Shown: one piece after another, positions 1-9,969 of the stretch
How positions within the stretch are numbered: the stretch's first letter is position 1
How the letters are laid out: each line of letters begins with the position of its first letter
Notes under the pieces: generated by a model
What the model was told of the DNA's origin: nothing
Databases searched by the model: none
What the model saw: the letters and a program-made list of their open reading frames with translations, nothing else
NCBI GenBank assembly: GCA_937901255.1
Contig: CALCHN010000068.1
Coordinates: 1-64,000, forward strand
From: an uncultured Flavobacteriales bacterium
GTDB taxonomy: Bacteria; Bacteroidota; Bacteroidia; Flavobacteriales_E; Vicingaceae
Reading direction: 5' to 3'
Length of the DNA stretch: 64,000 bases
Translations under genes and position numbers: made by a program

Positions 1-771
1 TGCTTCTGCTTTGGCTTTCGCCTCAGCTTCAGCTTTAGCTTTGGCTTCTGCTTCTAAACGTTCGGCTTCTTCTTTATTTTTTTGAGCTTCATCAATAAGT
101 GCAAGCTTCTTTTTTGGTTCTTCTTTATCTGGAAATAGACTTGTCGCTTTTTGATATTCTTTTCGTGCATTATCAAAATCTTGAGCAAATAAGGCTTTAT
201 CACCAGCTTTCATAGCATCAGCATATTTAATCAAGTTAAGCTTTTCTTGTAATTCTCTTTCTTCTTGTCTTTTCTTAAAATTAGCTAATTCCTGATTTAA
301 TTTTTGAGCGATAGGAGCGGTGTAGCCCATATCCCAGTCTAATTCTCTCATTTTCGGATCGTAAATAGCCTTCCCAATTGGTTTTTCAAGAAAAGCAACA
401 TTCAAATCTTTATGTTGCTGAAAAAGTGTCATTTCTACATAAAGGTCATTAACACTATTTCTTTTATCTGGTGGAATTCCTTTGGTATTTACAATAATTT
501 TCTTGGGAACAAAGTTGGCTTTTTCATACAATACAATGTACTCTTTTTCATAATCAACCAACAATTCATACCTACCTTTTTTATCGGAAACAACGTTATG
601 AATATACTTGCCGTTTTCAGTAATTTTAATGCTAACGCCTTCCATGGTACTTTCACTGTAGTATTCAGAAACAATTCCAGAAAGTGCAATCTTTTGCTCA
701 TCTGGTGTTTGTGCTTGCAAAGTTGAGGCTAGCAGTAAAAAAGTAAAAAGTATTTTTTGAAAAAGTTGCAT
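1..771 (-). CDS. Secreted protein with beta-sandwich domain and Ala/Glu/Lys-rich coiled coil (3' end outside window)
   Basis: The frame is open from the ATG at 769-771 to the window edge, giving 257 codons, so the C-terminus is missing. The first ~20 residues form a signal peptide (MQLFQKILFTFLLLASTLQA). Residues ~25-125 look like a carboxypeptidase-regulatory-type beta-sandwich: a 'gvsIkItenGkyi...vsDkkGrYelLvdyekeY' pattern. From about residue 150 the chain becomes helical and charged, and the last ~20 visible residues are Ala/Lys/Glu-rich heptad-like repeats (AEAKAKAEAEAKAKAEA). I do not recognise a specific family. It is probably periplasmic or outer-membrane associated. It ends 11 bases upstream of the purL stop on the same strand, so read-through from purL is possible. 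Function unknown. Confidence 0.75.
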   Translation of the reverse strand, partial: MQLFQKILFTFLLLASTLQAQTPDEQKIALSGIVSEYYSESTMEGVSIKITENGKYIHNVVSDKKGRYELLVDYEKEYIVLYEKANFVPKKIIVNTKGIPPDKRNSVNDLYVEMTLFQQHKDLNVAFLEKPIGKAIYDPKMRELDWDMGYTAPIAQKLNQELANFKKRQEERELQEKLNLIKYADAMKAGDKALFAQDFDNARKEYQKATSLFPDKEEPKKKLALIDEAQKNKEEAERLEAEAKAKAEAEAKAKAEA

Positions 772-782
772 CTAAAATGTTA

Positions 783-3700
783 CTAGTTATTTTTGCTTTC
801 TACCCATTTTTTGGCATTAACAAAGGCTTCCATCCAAGGCGTAACATCATCTACTTTTTTATCCATAGGATAATAAGCGGTTTGCCAAGGGAAAATTGTT
901 CGCTCTAAATGCGGCATCATTGCTAAGTGTCTTCCACAGTCAGAAACTATTCCGGCAGTATTATAATCCGAACCATTCGGATTAGCAGGGTAATTAGCTG
1001 AACTGTATTTCATTGCAATATTATATTCTTTTTCGCTATCTTCAAAAATAAATTTTCCTTCACCATGAGCAACCCATATTCCGAGTTTAGCATCACTAAG
1101 TGTAGAAAGCATAATGGAATTGTTTTTAGGAATTACAACATTTAAATAAGTAGATTCAAATTTTCCTGATTCATTATGAGCCATAGCTTGTGTTTTTCCT
1201 TTGGAAGCAATTAGTCCCAATTCCATCATTAACTGACAGCCGTTACAAACCCCCAAGCTTAAGGTATCTTCTCTTTTATAGAAATTATCTAATGCTTCTT
1301 TAGCTTTAGGATTGTATAAAAATGCTCCAGCCCAACCTTTTGCAGAACCCAACACATCTGAATTTGAGAAACCTCCCACAAAAACTATCATGTTTACATC
1401 GCTTAAATCTTCTTTTCCTGAAATCAAGTCTGTCATGTGAATGTCTTTAACATCAAACCCTGCTAAAAATAAAGAATATGCCATTTCTCTATCTCCGTTT
1501 ACACCTTTTTCTCTTATAATAGCAGCTTTAACTCCAGTTGCTGTTTTTCTACCATGAGCAATACCATAATCGGCTAACTTCCCTTTAAAATGAGTAGGGA
1601 AGGAGAAGGTAAGAGTTTCTTTCTTGTAATTATCAAAACGTTGTTTGGCTAACTCTTTTTTAGTTTGATGACTATCTAATAAATAAGACGTTTTAAACCA
1701 AACGTCTCGCAACTCATCAATATCTAACGAAAGTTGAGCTTCTTTTAATCTAATATTTAATTTTCTTTCGTTGATAATACTACCAATAATTGAAGCATGA
1801 ATACCTTTTTTACCCAATTCAGAAACAATTTTATGCCCATCGTGATTCACCTGAATGATTACTCCCGGATTTTCACTGAACAATATTTTAATCATTTCTG
1901 TTTCGTCAAAGGCATTTAAGTTAATGTTTAAGCCACCTTTTTCGTTAGGAAAATTCATTTCTAACAAAGCAGTTATTAAGCCTCCAGCAGAAATATCATG
2001 ACCTGCCAATACTTTATTTTCTTTTATTAATTGCTGAAGCGTATTAAATGCATTTGCAAAATAAGTAGCATCATTAACAGAAGGAACTGTTTTCCCTAGT
2101 TTATTAATTACTTGAGCAAATGAAGAACCTCCTAAATCTAGTTTTTGGTTAGAAAAATCTATATAAACCAACACAGAATTTTCATCATTAACCAAGCGTG
2201 GCTCAACTATTTGTCTGATATTACTTACAGCACCTGAAGCAGTAATGATAACTGTTCCAGGAGCATAAACTTTATCGTTGTTAGGATATTTTTGCACCAT
2301 AGAAAGCGAATCTTTTCCTGTAGGAATATTAATTCCTAACTCGCAAGCAAAATCACTAACCGCTTCAACAGCATCGTACAAACGAGCATCTTCCCCTTCG
2401 TTTTTAGAAGGCCACATCCAGTTGGCACTTAAAGAAATAGATTTCAATCCGTCTTCTAATGGAGCCCAAACAATGTTAGTAAGTGCTTCGGCAATGGCTA
2501 ATTTACTTCCACTTTTAGGGTTAACCAATGCAGGTACAGGAGCATGTCCCAAAGCAGTTGCTATACCTTTATCGCCTTTAAAATCAATAGCTACAGCACC
2601 TAAATTATTCAATGGTAATTGGATTTCTCCAACGGTTTGTTGTTTAGCTACTTTTCCGCTAACAGAACGATCTACTTTATTGGTTAACCAATCTTTACAA
2701 GCAACAGCCTCTAATTGAAGTACTTGTTTGATGTAATCTTTAATTTTATTCGATTCGTAATCTATTTCCTGAAATTTTGAAGGAATGGATTTATCTTCAA
2801 TAATAGTTTTTGGTGGTTTCCCAAACATATCCTCAATTTTTAAATTGATAGGATGTTCGTTGGTTTTGTTATCCTCAAATTTAAACACATGGTCGCCAGT
2901 AATTTCTCCCACCACATAAATAGGAGCTCTTTCTCGCTTACAAATTTCTTCTAATAAAGCAACATCTTCAGCTTTAATTACCAATCCCATTCTTTCTTGA
3001 GATTCATTTCCAACAATTTCTTTAGCAGAAAGGGTAGGGTCGCCAACTGGTAATTTGTGTAAGTCGATAGTTCCGCCAACTTCTTCTACTAATTCAGAAA
3101 GACAATTTAAATGTCCACCAGCACCATGATCGTGAATAGAAATAATTGGGTTTTTAGATGATTCAGCAAAAGCTCTAATGGCATTAGAAACTCTTTTTTG
3201 CATTTCGGGATTAGAACGTTGGATAGCATTTAATTCTATGGCATTGCTATATTCACCTGTTGCTACTGAAGATACAGCACTTCCGCCCATGCCAATTCGA
3301 TAATTATCGCCACCCAACACCACAATTTTATCTCCTTTTTGAGGTGTTTGTTTTTGAGCGTGGTCTTTTCTGGCATAACCTATACCTCCGGCAAGCATAA
3401 TTACTTTATCGAAACCAAATTTTTTACCATTTTCGTTATGCTCAAAAGTTAATACAGAACCGTTAATTAATGGTTGTCCGAATTTATTTCCAAAATCGGA
3501 TGCTCCGTTGGATGCTTTAATCAAAATATCTAAAGGTGATTGGTAAAGCCATTTTCTTTCGTCCATTGCTTTTTCCCAATTTCTATCTTTTTCTAATCGA
3601 GAGTAGGAAGTCATGTAAACGGCAGTTCCTGCCATAGGTACACTAGCCTTTCCGCCAGCCATTCTATCTCTTATTTCTCCTCCCGAACCCGTTGCAGCAC

Positions 3701-4475
3701 CATTAAAAGGTTCTACGGTAGTTGGAAAATTGTGTGTTTCAGCTTTTAGCGATAAAACCGTATCAATTTCAGAAGTTTCAAAAAAATCGGCTTTGTTTTG
3801 AGTTTTTGGTGCAAACTGCATGGCTTTAGGACCTTGAACAAAACTTACATTGTCTTTATAGGCTGAAACTATGGTATTGGGGTTTTGTTGGGATGTTTTT
3901 CTAATTAAGCTAAATAGTGAATGAGGTTTTTCTTTTCCATCTATTACAAAAGTGCCATTAAATATTTTGTGGCGACAGTGTTCTGAGTTTACTTGAGAAA
4001 AACCAAATACTTCGCTATCAGTAAGTTTCCTGTTGTTTCTTTTGCTTACTTCTTCAAGGTAGATAACTTCATCATCATTTAAAGCTAAACCTTCTTCTTT
4101 GTTGTAAGCGGCAATGTCATCTATGTATTTTACAGGTTCTGGTTGTACATTTACGGTAAAAAGAGATTGATTTAAGGTTTTATACATTACCTGTAACATA
4201 GCATCATGAGGAGTATTTTCATTTTCAGCGATTAAAAACTCTTCCATACGGCTAATTCCATTAATAGCCATATTCTGCGTAATTTCAACGGCATTGGTAC
4301 TCCAAGGCGAAACCATTTCAGCTCTAGGGCCGATAAAAAAACCAGTTATGCTAGTTTCGTTGATTTTTTCTGCTGCCAGTAGCCAATTTAGCTTTAAAAT
4401 TTCTTGCTCGTTTAACTCATTAGCACATTCAACAGCTATTATGGTGTTGAATTTAGTTTTAAAAAATAAAATCAT
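783..4475 (-). CDS. purL: Phosphoribosylformylglycinamidine synthase, single-chain (PurL)
   Basis: Cytosolic purine-biosynthesis enzyme converting FGAR, glutamine and ATP to FGAM. At 1230 aa it is the large single-chain form, with an N-terminal FGAM synthase part, two AIRS-like halves (for example KAETHNFPTTVEPFNGAATG and the HDHGAGG motif), and a C-terminal class I glutaminase. The glutaminase shows the nucleophile motif GVCNGCQ near residue 1073 and the His/Glu part in PHLERTIFPWQ. The reading frame extends upstream to 4502, but a promoter -7 box lies at 4500-4507 and family members begin with a sequence like MILFFKTKF, so I take the ATG at 4475. No other purine gene is adjacent. Confidence 0.97.
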   Translation of the reverse strand: MILFFKTKFNTIIAVECANELNEQEILKLNWLLAAEKINETSITGFFIGPRAEMVSPWSTNAVEITQNMAINGISRMEEFLIAENENTPHDAMLQVMYKTLNQSLFTVNVQPEPVKYIDDIAAYNKEEGLALNDDEVIYLEEVSKRNNRKLTDSEVFGFSQVNSEHCRHKIFNGTFVIDGKEKPHSLFSLIRKTSQQNPNTIVSAYKDNVSFVQGPKAMQFAPKTQNKADFFETSEIDTVLSLKAETHNFPTTVEPFNGAATGSGGEIRDRMAGGKASVPMAGTAVYMTSYSRLEKDRNWEKAMDERKWLYQSPLDILIKASNGASDFGNKFGQPLINGSVLTFEHNENGKKFGFDKVIMLAGGIGYARKDHAQKQTPQKGDKIVVLGGDNYRIGMGGSAVSSVATGEYSNAIELNAIQRSNPEMQKRVSNAIRAFAESSKNPIISIHDHGAGGHLNCLSELVEEVGGTIDLHKLPVGDPTLSAKEIVGNESQERMGLVIKAEDVALLEEICKRERAPIYVVGEITGDHVFKFEDNKTNEHPINLKIEDMFGKPPKTIIEDKSIPSKFQEIDYESNKIKDYIKQVLQLEAVACKDWLTNKVDRSVSGKVAKQQTVGEIQLPLNNLGAVAIDFKGDKGIATALGHAPVPALVNPKSGSKLAIAEALTNIVWAPLEDGLKSISLSANWMWPSKNEGEDARLYDAVEAVSDFACELGINIPTGKDSLSMVQKYPNNDKVYAPGTVIITASGAVSNIRQIVEPRLVNDENSVLVYIDFSNQKLDLGGSSFAQVINKLGKTVPSVNDATYFANAFNTLQQLIKENKVLAGHDISAGGLITALLEMNFPNEKGGLNINLNAFDETEMIKILFSENPGVIIQVNHDGHKIVSELGKKGIHASIIGSIINERKLNIRLKEAQLSLDIDELRDVWFKTSYLLDSHQTKKELAKQRFDNYKKETLTFSFPTHFKGKLADYGIAHGRKTATGVKAAIIREKGVNGDREMAYSLFLAGFDVKDIHMTDLISGKEDLSDVNMIVFVGGFSNSDVLGSAKGWAGAFLYNPKAKEALDNFYKREDTLSLGVCNGCQLMMELGLIASKGKTQAMAHNESGKFESTYLNVVIPKNNSIMLSTLSDAKLGIWVAHGEGKFIFEDSEKEYNIAMKYSSANYPANPNGSDYNTAGIVSDCGRHLAMMPHLERTIFPWQTAYYPMDKKVDDVTPWMEAFVNAKKWVESKNN

Positions 4476-4499
4476 AAATAGGTATAAAATAGAAAGCGG

Positions 4500-4507
4500 C
4501 AAAGTTA
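4500..4507 (-). promoter_or_regulatory. Putative -7 box for purL
   Basis: On the minus strand this reads TAACTTTG, an exact match to the Bacteroidota -7 consensus TAnnTTTG. Transcription would begin about 15-20 bases before the ATG at 4475. No clear TTTG -33 element sits at the ideal distance. Confidence 0.5.
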
Positions 4508-4652
4508 AGAACTACCACAAATTGAACTTGACTTGTTGGTGTTTTTTTTAAAAACATATCAACACCAAACTTATTAACATAGTTGTTTTCTGTATATCAG
4601 TATTATATGTTAGTTATTAAATGGGTTATTGAATGAAGGTTTAGGATATTTT

Positions 4653-4682
4653 TTTGAAATCAATAGCAGTTTTATACTTTCG
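4653..4682 (+). promoter_or_regulatory. Putative promoter of the 4.7-7.3 kb exported-protein genes
   Basis: TTTG at 4653-4656 is followed after 18 bases by TACTTTCG at 4675-4682, one mismatch from TAnnTTTG. The position predicts a leader of about 20 bases before the ATG at 4710. This argues against an upstream in-frame ATG at 4629. Confidence 0.5.
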
Positions 4683-4709
4683 CACCAAAATTTAACTAAA
4701 AAACTGAAA

Positions 4710-5612
4710 ATGAACATAACAAAATCAGGTTTTGTAGCTGTTTTAATGTTATTAGGAGTAATAAGTTTTGCTCAATCAACATCTGAATTAGATAGTTTGA
4801 ATAACGAACTAAAAATAGCTATTGAAAAAAAAGATAAGAAGAAGGAAACTTCTTTAAGAGAAGAAATACAGTTTGTAGAAAATAAAAATAAGCAACTTAG
4901 AGATTTAGAAGAAGATAAACGAATAGCAATTTTCCAAGAAGATTATGATAAGGTAATTTTGTTGGAAAGTCAAATTAAATATACCAAAGCATCTGAATTT
5001 GGGGTTAATAATAATTCATCCGAATTAGCCAATACATTATCAGTAGCAAGCAATAATCAAAATTATAATCAAGATTTTTTAAATTATATGGCTAAAAATG
5101 CTAAACAAAAGTCATCTAAAAAAAATAGTAAACCATTATCTGAATATGATTTTAGTGATAAGATAATAGGTCAGTTTGGAATGGGTTTTAAGACGGTAGA
5201 TTATACATACAATGGATATTACACATCCGAAACGTACTCAGAATTTTTAATGTCATATCATTTTGCCAATAGTAGGTGGTGGGTAAATAAATATTTAGCA
5301 GGAGGGATGTTTTATGATATTGTTTTTGGTGATTATTTTGATTTTAGCGTTGGACCACAAATAACAGCCTTTGCTGATTTTGATGCTGTAGTGTTACCCT
5401 ACACTTCATTAGGACTAGGTTTCGGTTTAGATGATGATGGAGAGGCTTATTTACCTATAGTTTACAAGTTAGGAAGTCATGTTTTTTTTAAACAAGAGAG
5501 AAATTTCGGGTTGTTTTTTGAACTTAACCTAAGCTTAAATCATTATTATGATTATATGCCATTTTATCGATTTGGTATATCATGGACAAGAATTAAAAGA
5601 AAAAGTAGATAA
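4710..5612 (+). CDS. Exported protein with UVR-like helical repeats and C-terminal beta domain
   Basis: 300 aa. Residues 1-19 form a signal peptide ending in SFAQ. Two short helical repeats follow, each of the pattern L..EL..AI...D...A..L..+I (residues ~23-48 and ~50-78). This pattern resembles UVR/UvrB-C motifs and recurs in the next gene. After a Ser/Asn-rich linker, residues ~150-300 are aromatic-rich beta strands that look like a small outer-membrane or lipocalin-like barrel (GMGFKTVDYTYNGYYTSETY, FYRFGISWTRIKRK). It starts a same-strand run with the gene 21 bases downstream. Function unknown; the shared repeats suggest the two products work together in the envelope. Confidence 0.7.
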   Translation: MNITKSGFVAVLMLLGVISFAQSTSELDSLNNELKIAIEKKDKKKETSLREEIQFVENKNKQLRDLEEDKRIAIFQEDYDKVILLESQIKYTKASEFGVNNNSSELANTLSVASNNQNYNQDFLNYMAKNAKQKSSKKNSKPLSEYDFSDKIIGQFGMGFKTVDYTYNGYYTSETYSEFLMSYHFANSRWWVNKYLAGGMFYDIVFGDYFDFSVGPQITAFADFDAVVLPYTSLGLGFGLDDDGEAYLPIVYKLGSHVFFKQERNFGLFFELNLSLNHYYDYMPFYRFGISWTRIKRKSR

Positions 5613-5633
5613 ATAACTTTAACAGATTTTAAG

Positions 5634-7298
5634 ATGAAAACACGATTTATATATATTGCAGTAATTTCAATTTTTATTTTTAATGGGGCATTAAATGCTC
5701 AGAGCTTTTACACCATGGATGAACTAAAATCCATGAAAATGGAAGCTGTTGACAACAATCAATACAGATTGGCTAAAGTAATTCAAGATGAAATTGATAA
5801 AAGAAATTCTTCTACTTATGGTTTAACTAAAGAACCTTGGCAAGAAGATTCTGTAGTTGTTTCGGAAGTAAAAGCCTTAGAAGAACAACAAAAACAGGCT
5901 GTTGCACAAGAAAATTGGGTGTTAGCAAAAAGTATTAAAACCAGCATATTTACAAAAAAATATCACGCTCCTGTAACAGAAACTACTGCTTCAAAATATG
6001 CCGGATTAAATAATCGTAGAGAAGATGTTTATCAAGCCATGCTAAAAGAAGGCTTTGCTAACAATAGTTCTGAACTCTCTTTAGTAGAAGAAAGTTACTC
6101 ACCTAACTCTTCTACTGAAAGCCCTACAAAAGTGAGTAAAACTGAGCAAGAAAACGATATTTTTAAATACCGTAGAAGTTCACTTTACACTTTAATGATT
6201 AACGACAATCAACGAGAACATTTTCAAGTAATTTTAAATGCTTTTGGAAACACCCCTTTATCAGAAAAGTTTAATGATCATAACATAGGGCCTTATTTAA
6301 TAGATGCAACAGGTTATATTAAAGACCGTTCGGCAGAAATTACTTCTTATTTAGAAAAAAATAATGTTGCTAAAGACTTAGTAGCAAAATGGTTTAACCG
6401 AAGTAAAGAGGGAGCATTTGATATGAGCCTAATACAAGATAGAGGAGAGTACAACGCAACTGTTCAAGATAAAATGGTGGCGGCAAAATTGGAAAGAGGA
6501 GAAGCCATATTAGCTGATGCTGGTGAGGAATTAATAGGAAATACTTATGTGATTATTAATGATTTTAAGTTTACTAATAAAGAGGAAGTTGCCCAAAAAG
6601 TTAGTAAGGCAGCAGGATGGGCAAAATTAGGAGCTTCTTATATTCCAGGTGGTAGTGCAATAACGAATACACTTGATGTGGTAGATGCAGGAGCTACTAT
6701 TGCAGGTAAGGGCTATATTATTAAAACAACATCCTATTTATACAAATTAGAATGGAATGATTCTGTTGCAGCAGTTTTTTATAACAATATGTGGGTAGAT
6801 AAAAATAATTTAGATCCTGAAAAAATTGCCGCTTTTGAAAAGTCAGGATTGTTTAAACTTAAATTGGTTGGGTATGAAGATGCATGGGCAGACTTACAAT
6901 CATCAGTTTTTACTAGTAAAACCGATGAAGAATTAATATATATCGCTACTATTAAAGCAGTGGACAAAGCTATTGCTAAACTTCAGAGAAAATATGAAGA
7001 ATTTAGAACTAAAACGCCATTAACAAGTGTAGAACCGCTTACGGCTAAAATTGGATTAAAAGAAGGCTTGGAACCAAATGATAAATATGAAGTGTTAGAA
7101 CAAATTATGGATGAAAATGGAAAAATTTCTTACAAAAGAAAAAGTATCATAAGAGTTAAAAAAGGCATGATTTGGGATAATACTTATGTTCCAGAAGATG
7201 CCAAAGACCAAGTGCCACAACAAAATATTAACGAAACTCATTTTCTTGGTTCTAAATCAGGTTTATATCCAGGGATGTTGATAAGACAAATTAATTAA
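5634..7298 (+). CDS. Exported protein with UVR-like repeats and a C-terminal module shared with the 7.5 kb gene
   Basis: 554 aa with a signal peptide (residues 1-22, ending LNAQ). Two UVR-like helical repeats lie at ~30-57 and ~82-107 (for example NNQYRLAKVIQDEIDKR and QENWVLAKSIKTSI). From residue ~177 to the end it is clearly homologous to the C-terminal half of the protein at 7509-9911. Shared blocks are KYRRSSL, FNDHNxGPY, KWFNR, LADAGEELI, GKGYxIKTTSYLY, KYEEFRTKTPL and AKIGxKEGLE. The length and block order are the same in both, so this is a genuine module, not chance. I do not recognise its function. It probably acts in the periplasm or at the outer membrane. Confidence 0.75.
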   Translation: MKTRFIYIAVISIFIFNGALNAQSFYTMDELKSMKMEAVDNNQYRLAKVIQDEIDKRNSSTYGLTKEPWQEDSVVVSEVKALEEQQKQAVAQENWVLAKSIKTSIFTKKYHAPVTETTASKYAGLNNRREDVYQAMLKEGFANNSSELSLVEESYSPNSSTESPTKVSKTEQENDIFKYRRSSLYTLMINDNQREHFQVILNAFGNTPLSEKFNDHNIGPYLIDATGYIKDRSAEITSYLEKNNVAKDLVAKWFNRSKEGAFDMSLIQDRGEYNATVQDKMVAAKLERGEAILADAGEELIGNTYVIINDFKFTNKEEVAQKVSKAAGWAKLGASYIPGGSAITNTLDVVDAGATIAGKGYIIKTTSYLYKLEWNDSVAAVFYNNMWVDKNNLDPEKIAAFEKSGLFKLKLVGYEDAWADLQSSVFTSKTDEELIYIATIKAVDKAIAKLQRKYEEFRTKTPLTSVEPLTAKIGLKEGLEPNDKYEVLEQIMDENGKISYKRKSIIRVKKGMIWDNTYVPEDAKDQVPQQNINETHFLGSKSGLYPGMLIRQIN

Positions 7299-7508
7299 AT
7301 AAAGATTGATTTATTAACAATTTTCTGCATAATTTCTATAATATTTTTCTTATTGAAGATATTACAAATCTTTTATTTCTCCATAATTTAATGGCTTTAG
7401 TCATGCAAAATAACAAGAGAGTTTTTTTGTTTATAACTAATTAGTAATCAAAAGATAATAACTAAAAGGATTATTCTATATTTTTGGTTTTTTATTCAAA
7501 TAATTTTT

Positions 7509-9911
7509 ATGAAAAGTCAAATTATATTGTTGTCAATGGCAATAACATTCACTTCTTGTGGAATAATGTTTAATGGAACTAAGCAAAAAGTAACAGTTAG
7601 TTCTGATCCTCCTGGGGCTGAAATTCATGTAAATGGGTTATATACTGGAGAAGTTACACCAGCAGAAATAAAAGTAAAAAGAAGGGTAAAAGATTCTCCT
7701 ACAAGTGTTAAGAAAAAAATGACTTATACGCTTAAAAAAGAAGGGTATAAAGACTATACACATGTAGATGAAAGTAAATTTAGTACGGGAACATATTTAG
7801 CAAATGTTTTAAATTATGGTGCAGGTTTTATTTGGGATCCTATATTTGGAGTAAACAGGAAGTACCCTAAAAATGTAAATGTACGATTGTCTTCAACTTC
7901 TGTTACAACTAATGATGAAATTACTGTAGAAAAAACTACTATTAATGAAAACTCAACTGTAAACAATACTCCTATTAATAAAGTTGAAAAGCCTAAAACA
8001 AAGGAAACAAAAACAGTTATTCCAGAAAATTTATTTAAACCTATTGTTTTAGTTGATGAAGACTTTAGTGATAATAGTTTTGGGTGGTTAGAAAAAACAG
8101 AAAAAAAATCAACTTATAAAGTTCAAGATAATTTGTATTACATGAAAGATAATACATTTACTTTAAAATCACCAAGACATCATATTGAAGGATTTAACTG
8201 TAAAGATGATAATTATATTTTAGAAGCATCGTTTCAATTCCTTGATAAAAAATCGTATAAAATGGTTGGATTAGGTTTGGCATTTTCACCAGATTCTAGT
8301 ATTCATTATGTATTTAACCTAGTAGTAGAAGATAATAAAAAACGAGTTGTTATTACCCCATTTTTAGGTGTAAGTTTAAAAACTATGTATCAAGATGCTC
8401 TTTATGACCAGCCTATTGAATTTAACGATGATGAAAATGTTTTAAAAATTGTAAAACAAGATGATGTTACTTCGTTTTATTTAAATGATGCTTTACTTAC
8501 ATCATCACCAGGTTTTGTTTTTAATTCTTCACTAATAAAGTTTAATTCAGGAATGCTAAATACAACTAGTGTTAATTGGATTAAAATTACTAAAACAGGC
8601 GTATCAAAAGTTGTTGTAAATAATGAAAACAAAAGAGATATAGCACATAAAAAAATACAAGAAAGTGGTATAGCTACTTATACTTTAGTAGAAAATTCTA
8701 GTATTAAAGAATCTGTCGTAAATTCAGAAACAAAGTCAAAGATAAAAAATGTTGTAGAAAACGCTTTAGCTAAAGACTTGAAATATAGAAGAAGTTCATT
8801 ACACTCAATGATGATATATGACCCATTGATTGATTACCATGAAACAATAAAAAATACATTTGGAAATTTAGAAATGCCAACTAAATTTAACGATCATAAT
8901 GTGGGACCTTACTATATTCTGAGTATATCTAATATTAAGCAACAACAAGATCAAATAACTTATTTTTTAAATCAAAATGATATTGCTAAGCAATTGATTT
9001 CAAAATGGTTTAATAGAAATTCTAATGGAGCCTACAATATGGATTTGATAGCAGAAAGAGGCTTGTATGATGCAACAGCTATGGATAAAATAATAGCGAG
9101 TAATTTACAAAGAGGAAACGCTTTATTAGCAGATGCAGGAGAAGAATTAATTAATAAAACTTTTGTAATTGTACATGATTTAAAATTTATTAATAAGGAA
9201 GAGGGAGCCAGTATTTTAAGTAAGGCATTGTTAGATGTTGCAAAAGAAAACTCTAGAGATGGAGACCTACTTGGAAGTGCAATGACTGGGGCTTTAGGTG
9301 CTGGTGTTAAAATAGCAGGAAAAGGATATATGATTAAAACTACTTCTTATTTATATAGATTGGTTTGGGATGAAGAAACTGCAGCTATATTTTATCAAGA
9401 TTATTGGACAGATAGTAATAGCCATAGTAGTGAAAAAGTAGAAGCCTTTAATAAATCAAATAACTTTAAATTAAGTTTTGTAGGATCACAATCTGCTATG
9501 GCAGATGTACAATCTTCAATATTTACAAACAAAACTAATGAAGAATTAATAGAAATGGCAACTGTTAAGGCTATAGATAAAGCAATTGCAAAATTAGAAC
9601 GCAAATATGAGGAATTTAGAACAAAAACACCTCTTTATTCTGTTGAGCCAATAGCTGCTAAAATAGGTGTTAAAGAAGGATTAGAAAAAGGGGATAAGTT
9701 TGAAGTTCTTGAACAACAAATTACAGAAGAAGGAAACACAATATACAAAAGAGTAGGGGTTATTTCTGTTGATAAGGTTTGGGATAATAGTTTTTCTGAT
9801 GAAGAAATGGAGCAGTTAAAAAAAGAAGGTAAGTTACCTGAACAAGAATATACTACTTTTAAAGGTTCGGGTAAATATTATCCAGGACAATTAATAAAAC
9901 AAATTAATTAA
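7509..9911 (+). CDS. Lipoprotein with PEGA-like domain, jelly-roll-like domain and the shared C-terminal module
   Basis: 800 aa. A lipoprotein signal ends at Cys17 (FTSC|G). Residues ~25-60 match a PEGA-type surface beta domain (VTVSSDPPGAEIHVNGLYTG). Residues ~175-370 look like a laminin-G/DUF1080-type jelly roll (DEDFSDNSFGWLE, then alternating strands). Residues ~425-800 are the paralogue of the 5634-7298 C-terminus, with FNDHNVGPY, LADAGEELI and KYEEFRTKTPL. A 210-base AT-rich gap separates it from the upstream paralogue, so it may have its own promoter. A strong hairpin terminator follows at once. The common module on two differently built N-termini suggests a scaffold or binding function, but this is inference. 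Confidence 0.75.
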   Translation: MKSQIILLSMAITFTSCGIMFNGTKQKVTVSSDPPGAEIHVNGLYTGEVTPAEIKVKRRVKDSPTSVKKKMTYTLKKEGYKDYTHVDESKFSTGTYLANVLNYGAGFIWDPIFGVNRKYPKNVNVRLSSTSVTTNDEITVEKTTINENSTVNNTPINKVEKPKTKETKTVIPENLFKPIVLVDEDFSDNSFGWLEKTEKKSTYKVQDNLYYMKDNTFTLKSPRHHIEGFNCKDDNYILEASFQFLDKKSYKMVGLGLAFSPDSSIHYVFNLVVEDNKKRVVITPFLGVSLKTMYQDALYDQPIEFNDDENVLKIVKQDDVTSFYLNDALLTSSPGFVFNSSLIKFNSGMLNTTSVNWIKITKTGVSKVVVNNENKRDIAHKKIQESGIATYTLVENSSIKESVVNSETKSKIKNVVENALAKDLKYRRSSLHSMMIYDPLIDYHETIKNTFGNLEMPTKFNDHNVGPYYILSISNIKQQQDQITYFLNQNDIAKQLISKWFNRNSNGAYNMDLIAERGLYDATAMDKIIASNLQRGNALLADAGEELINKTFVIVHDLKFINKEEGASILSKALLDVAKENSRDGDLLGSAMTGALGAGVKIAGKGYMIKTTSYLYRLVWDEETAAIFYQDYWTDSNSHSSEKVEAFNKSNNFKLSFVGSQSAMADVQSSIFTNKTNEELIEMATVKAIDKAIAKLERKYEEFRTKTPLYSVEPIAAKIGVKEGLEKGDKFEVLEQQITEEGNTIYKRVGVISVDKVWDNSFSDEEMEQLKKEGKLPEQEYTTFKGSGKYYPGQLIKQIN

Positions 9912-9918
9912 AAAACAA

Positions 9919-9946
9919 AAGAGGCTGATAATTTTATCAGCCTCTT
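9919..9946. terminator. Bidirectional intrinsic terminator
   Basis: A 12-base perfect inverted repeat (AAGAGGCTGATA / TATCAGCCTCTT) with a 4-base loop lies between two converging genes. It is A-rich on one side and T-rich on the other, so it can serve both directions. Confidence 0.85.
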
Positions 9947-9969
9947 TCTACTTATGGAAGTTAGTTGTT

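Noticed and set aside
412..726. 104-codon plus-strand frame near the window start
   Set aside because: Antisense to a minus-strand frame that has a signal peptide and runs on to the window edge.
2278..2718. 146-codon frame on the plus strand inside purL
   Set aside because: It is fully antisense to purL, has no promoter or start context, and reads as the mirror of conserved purL codons.
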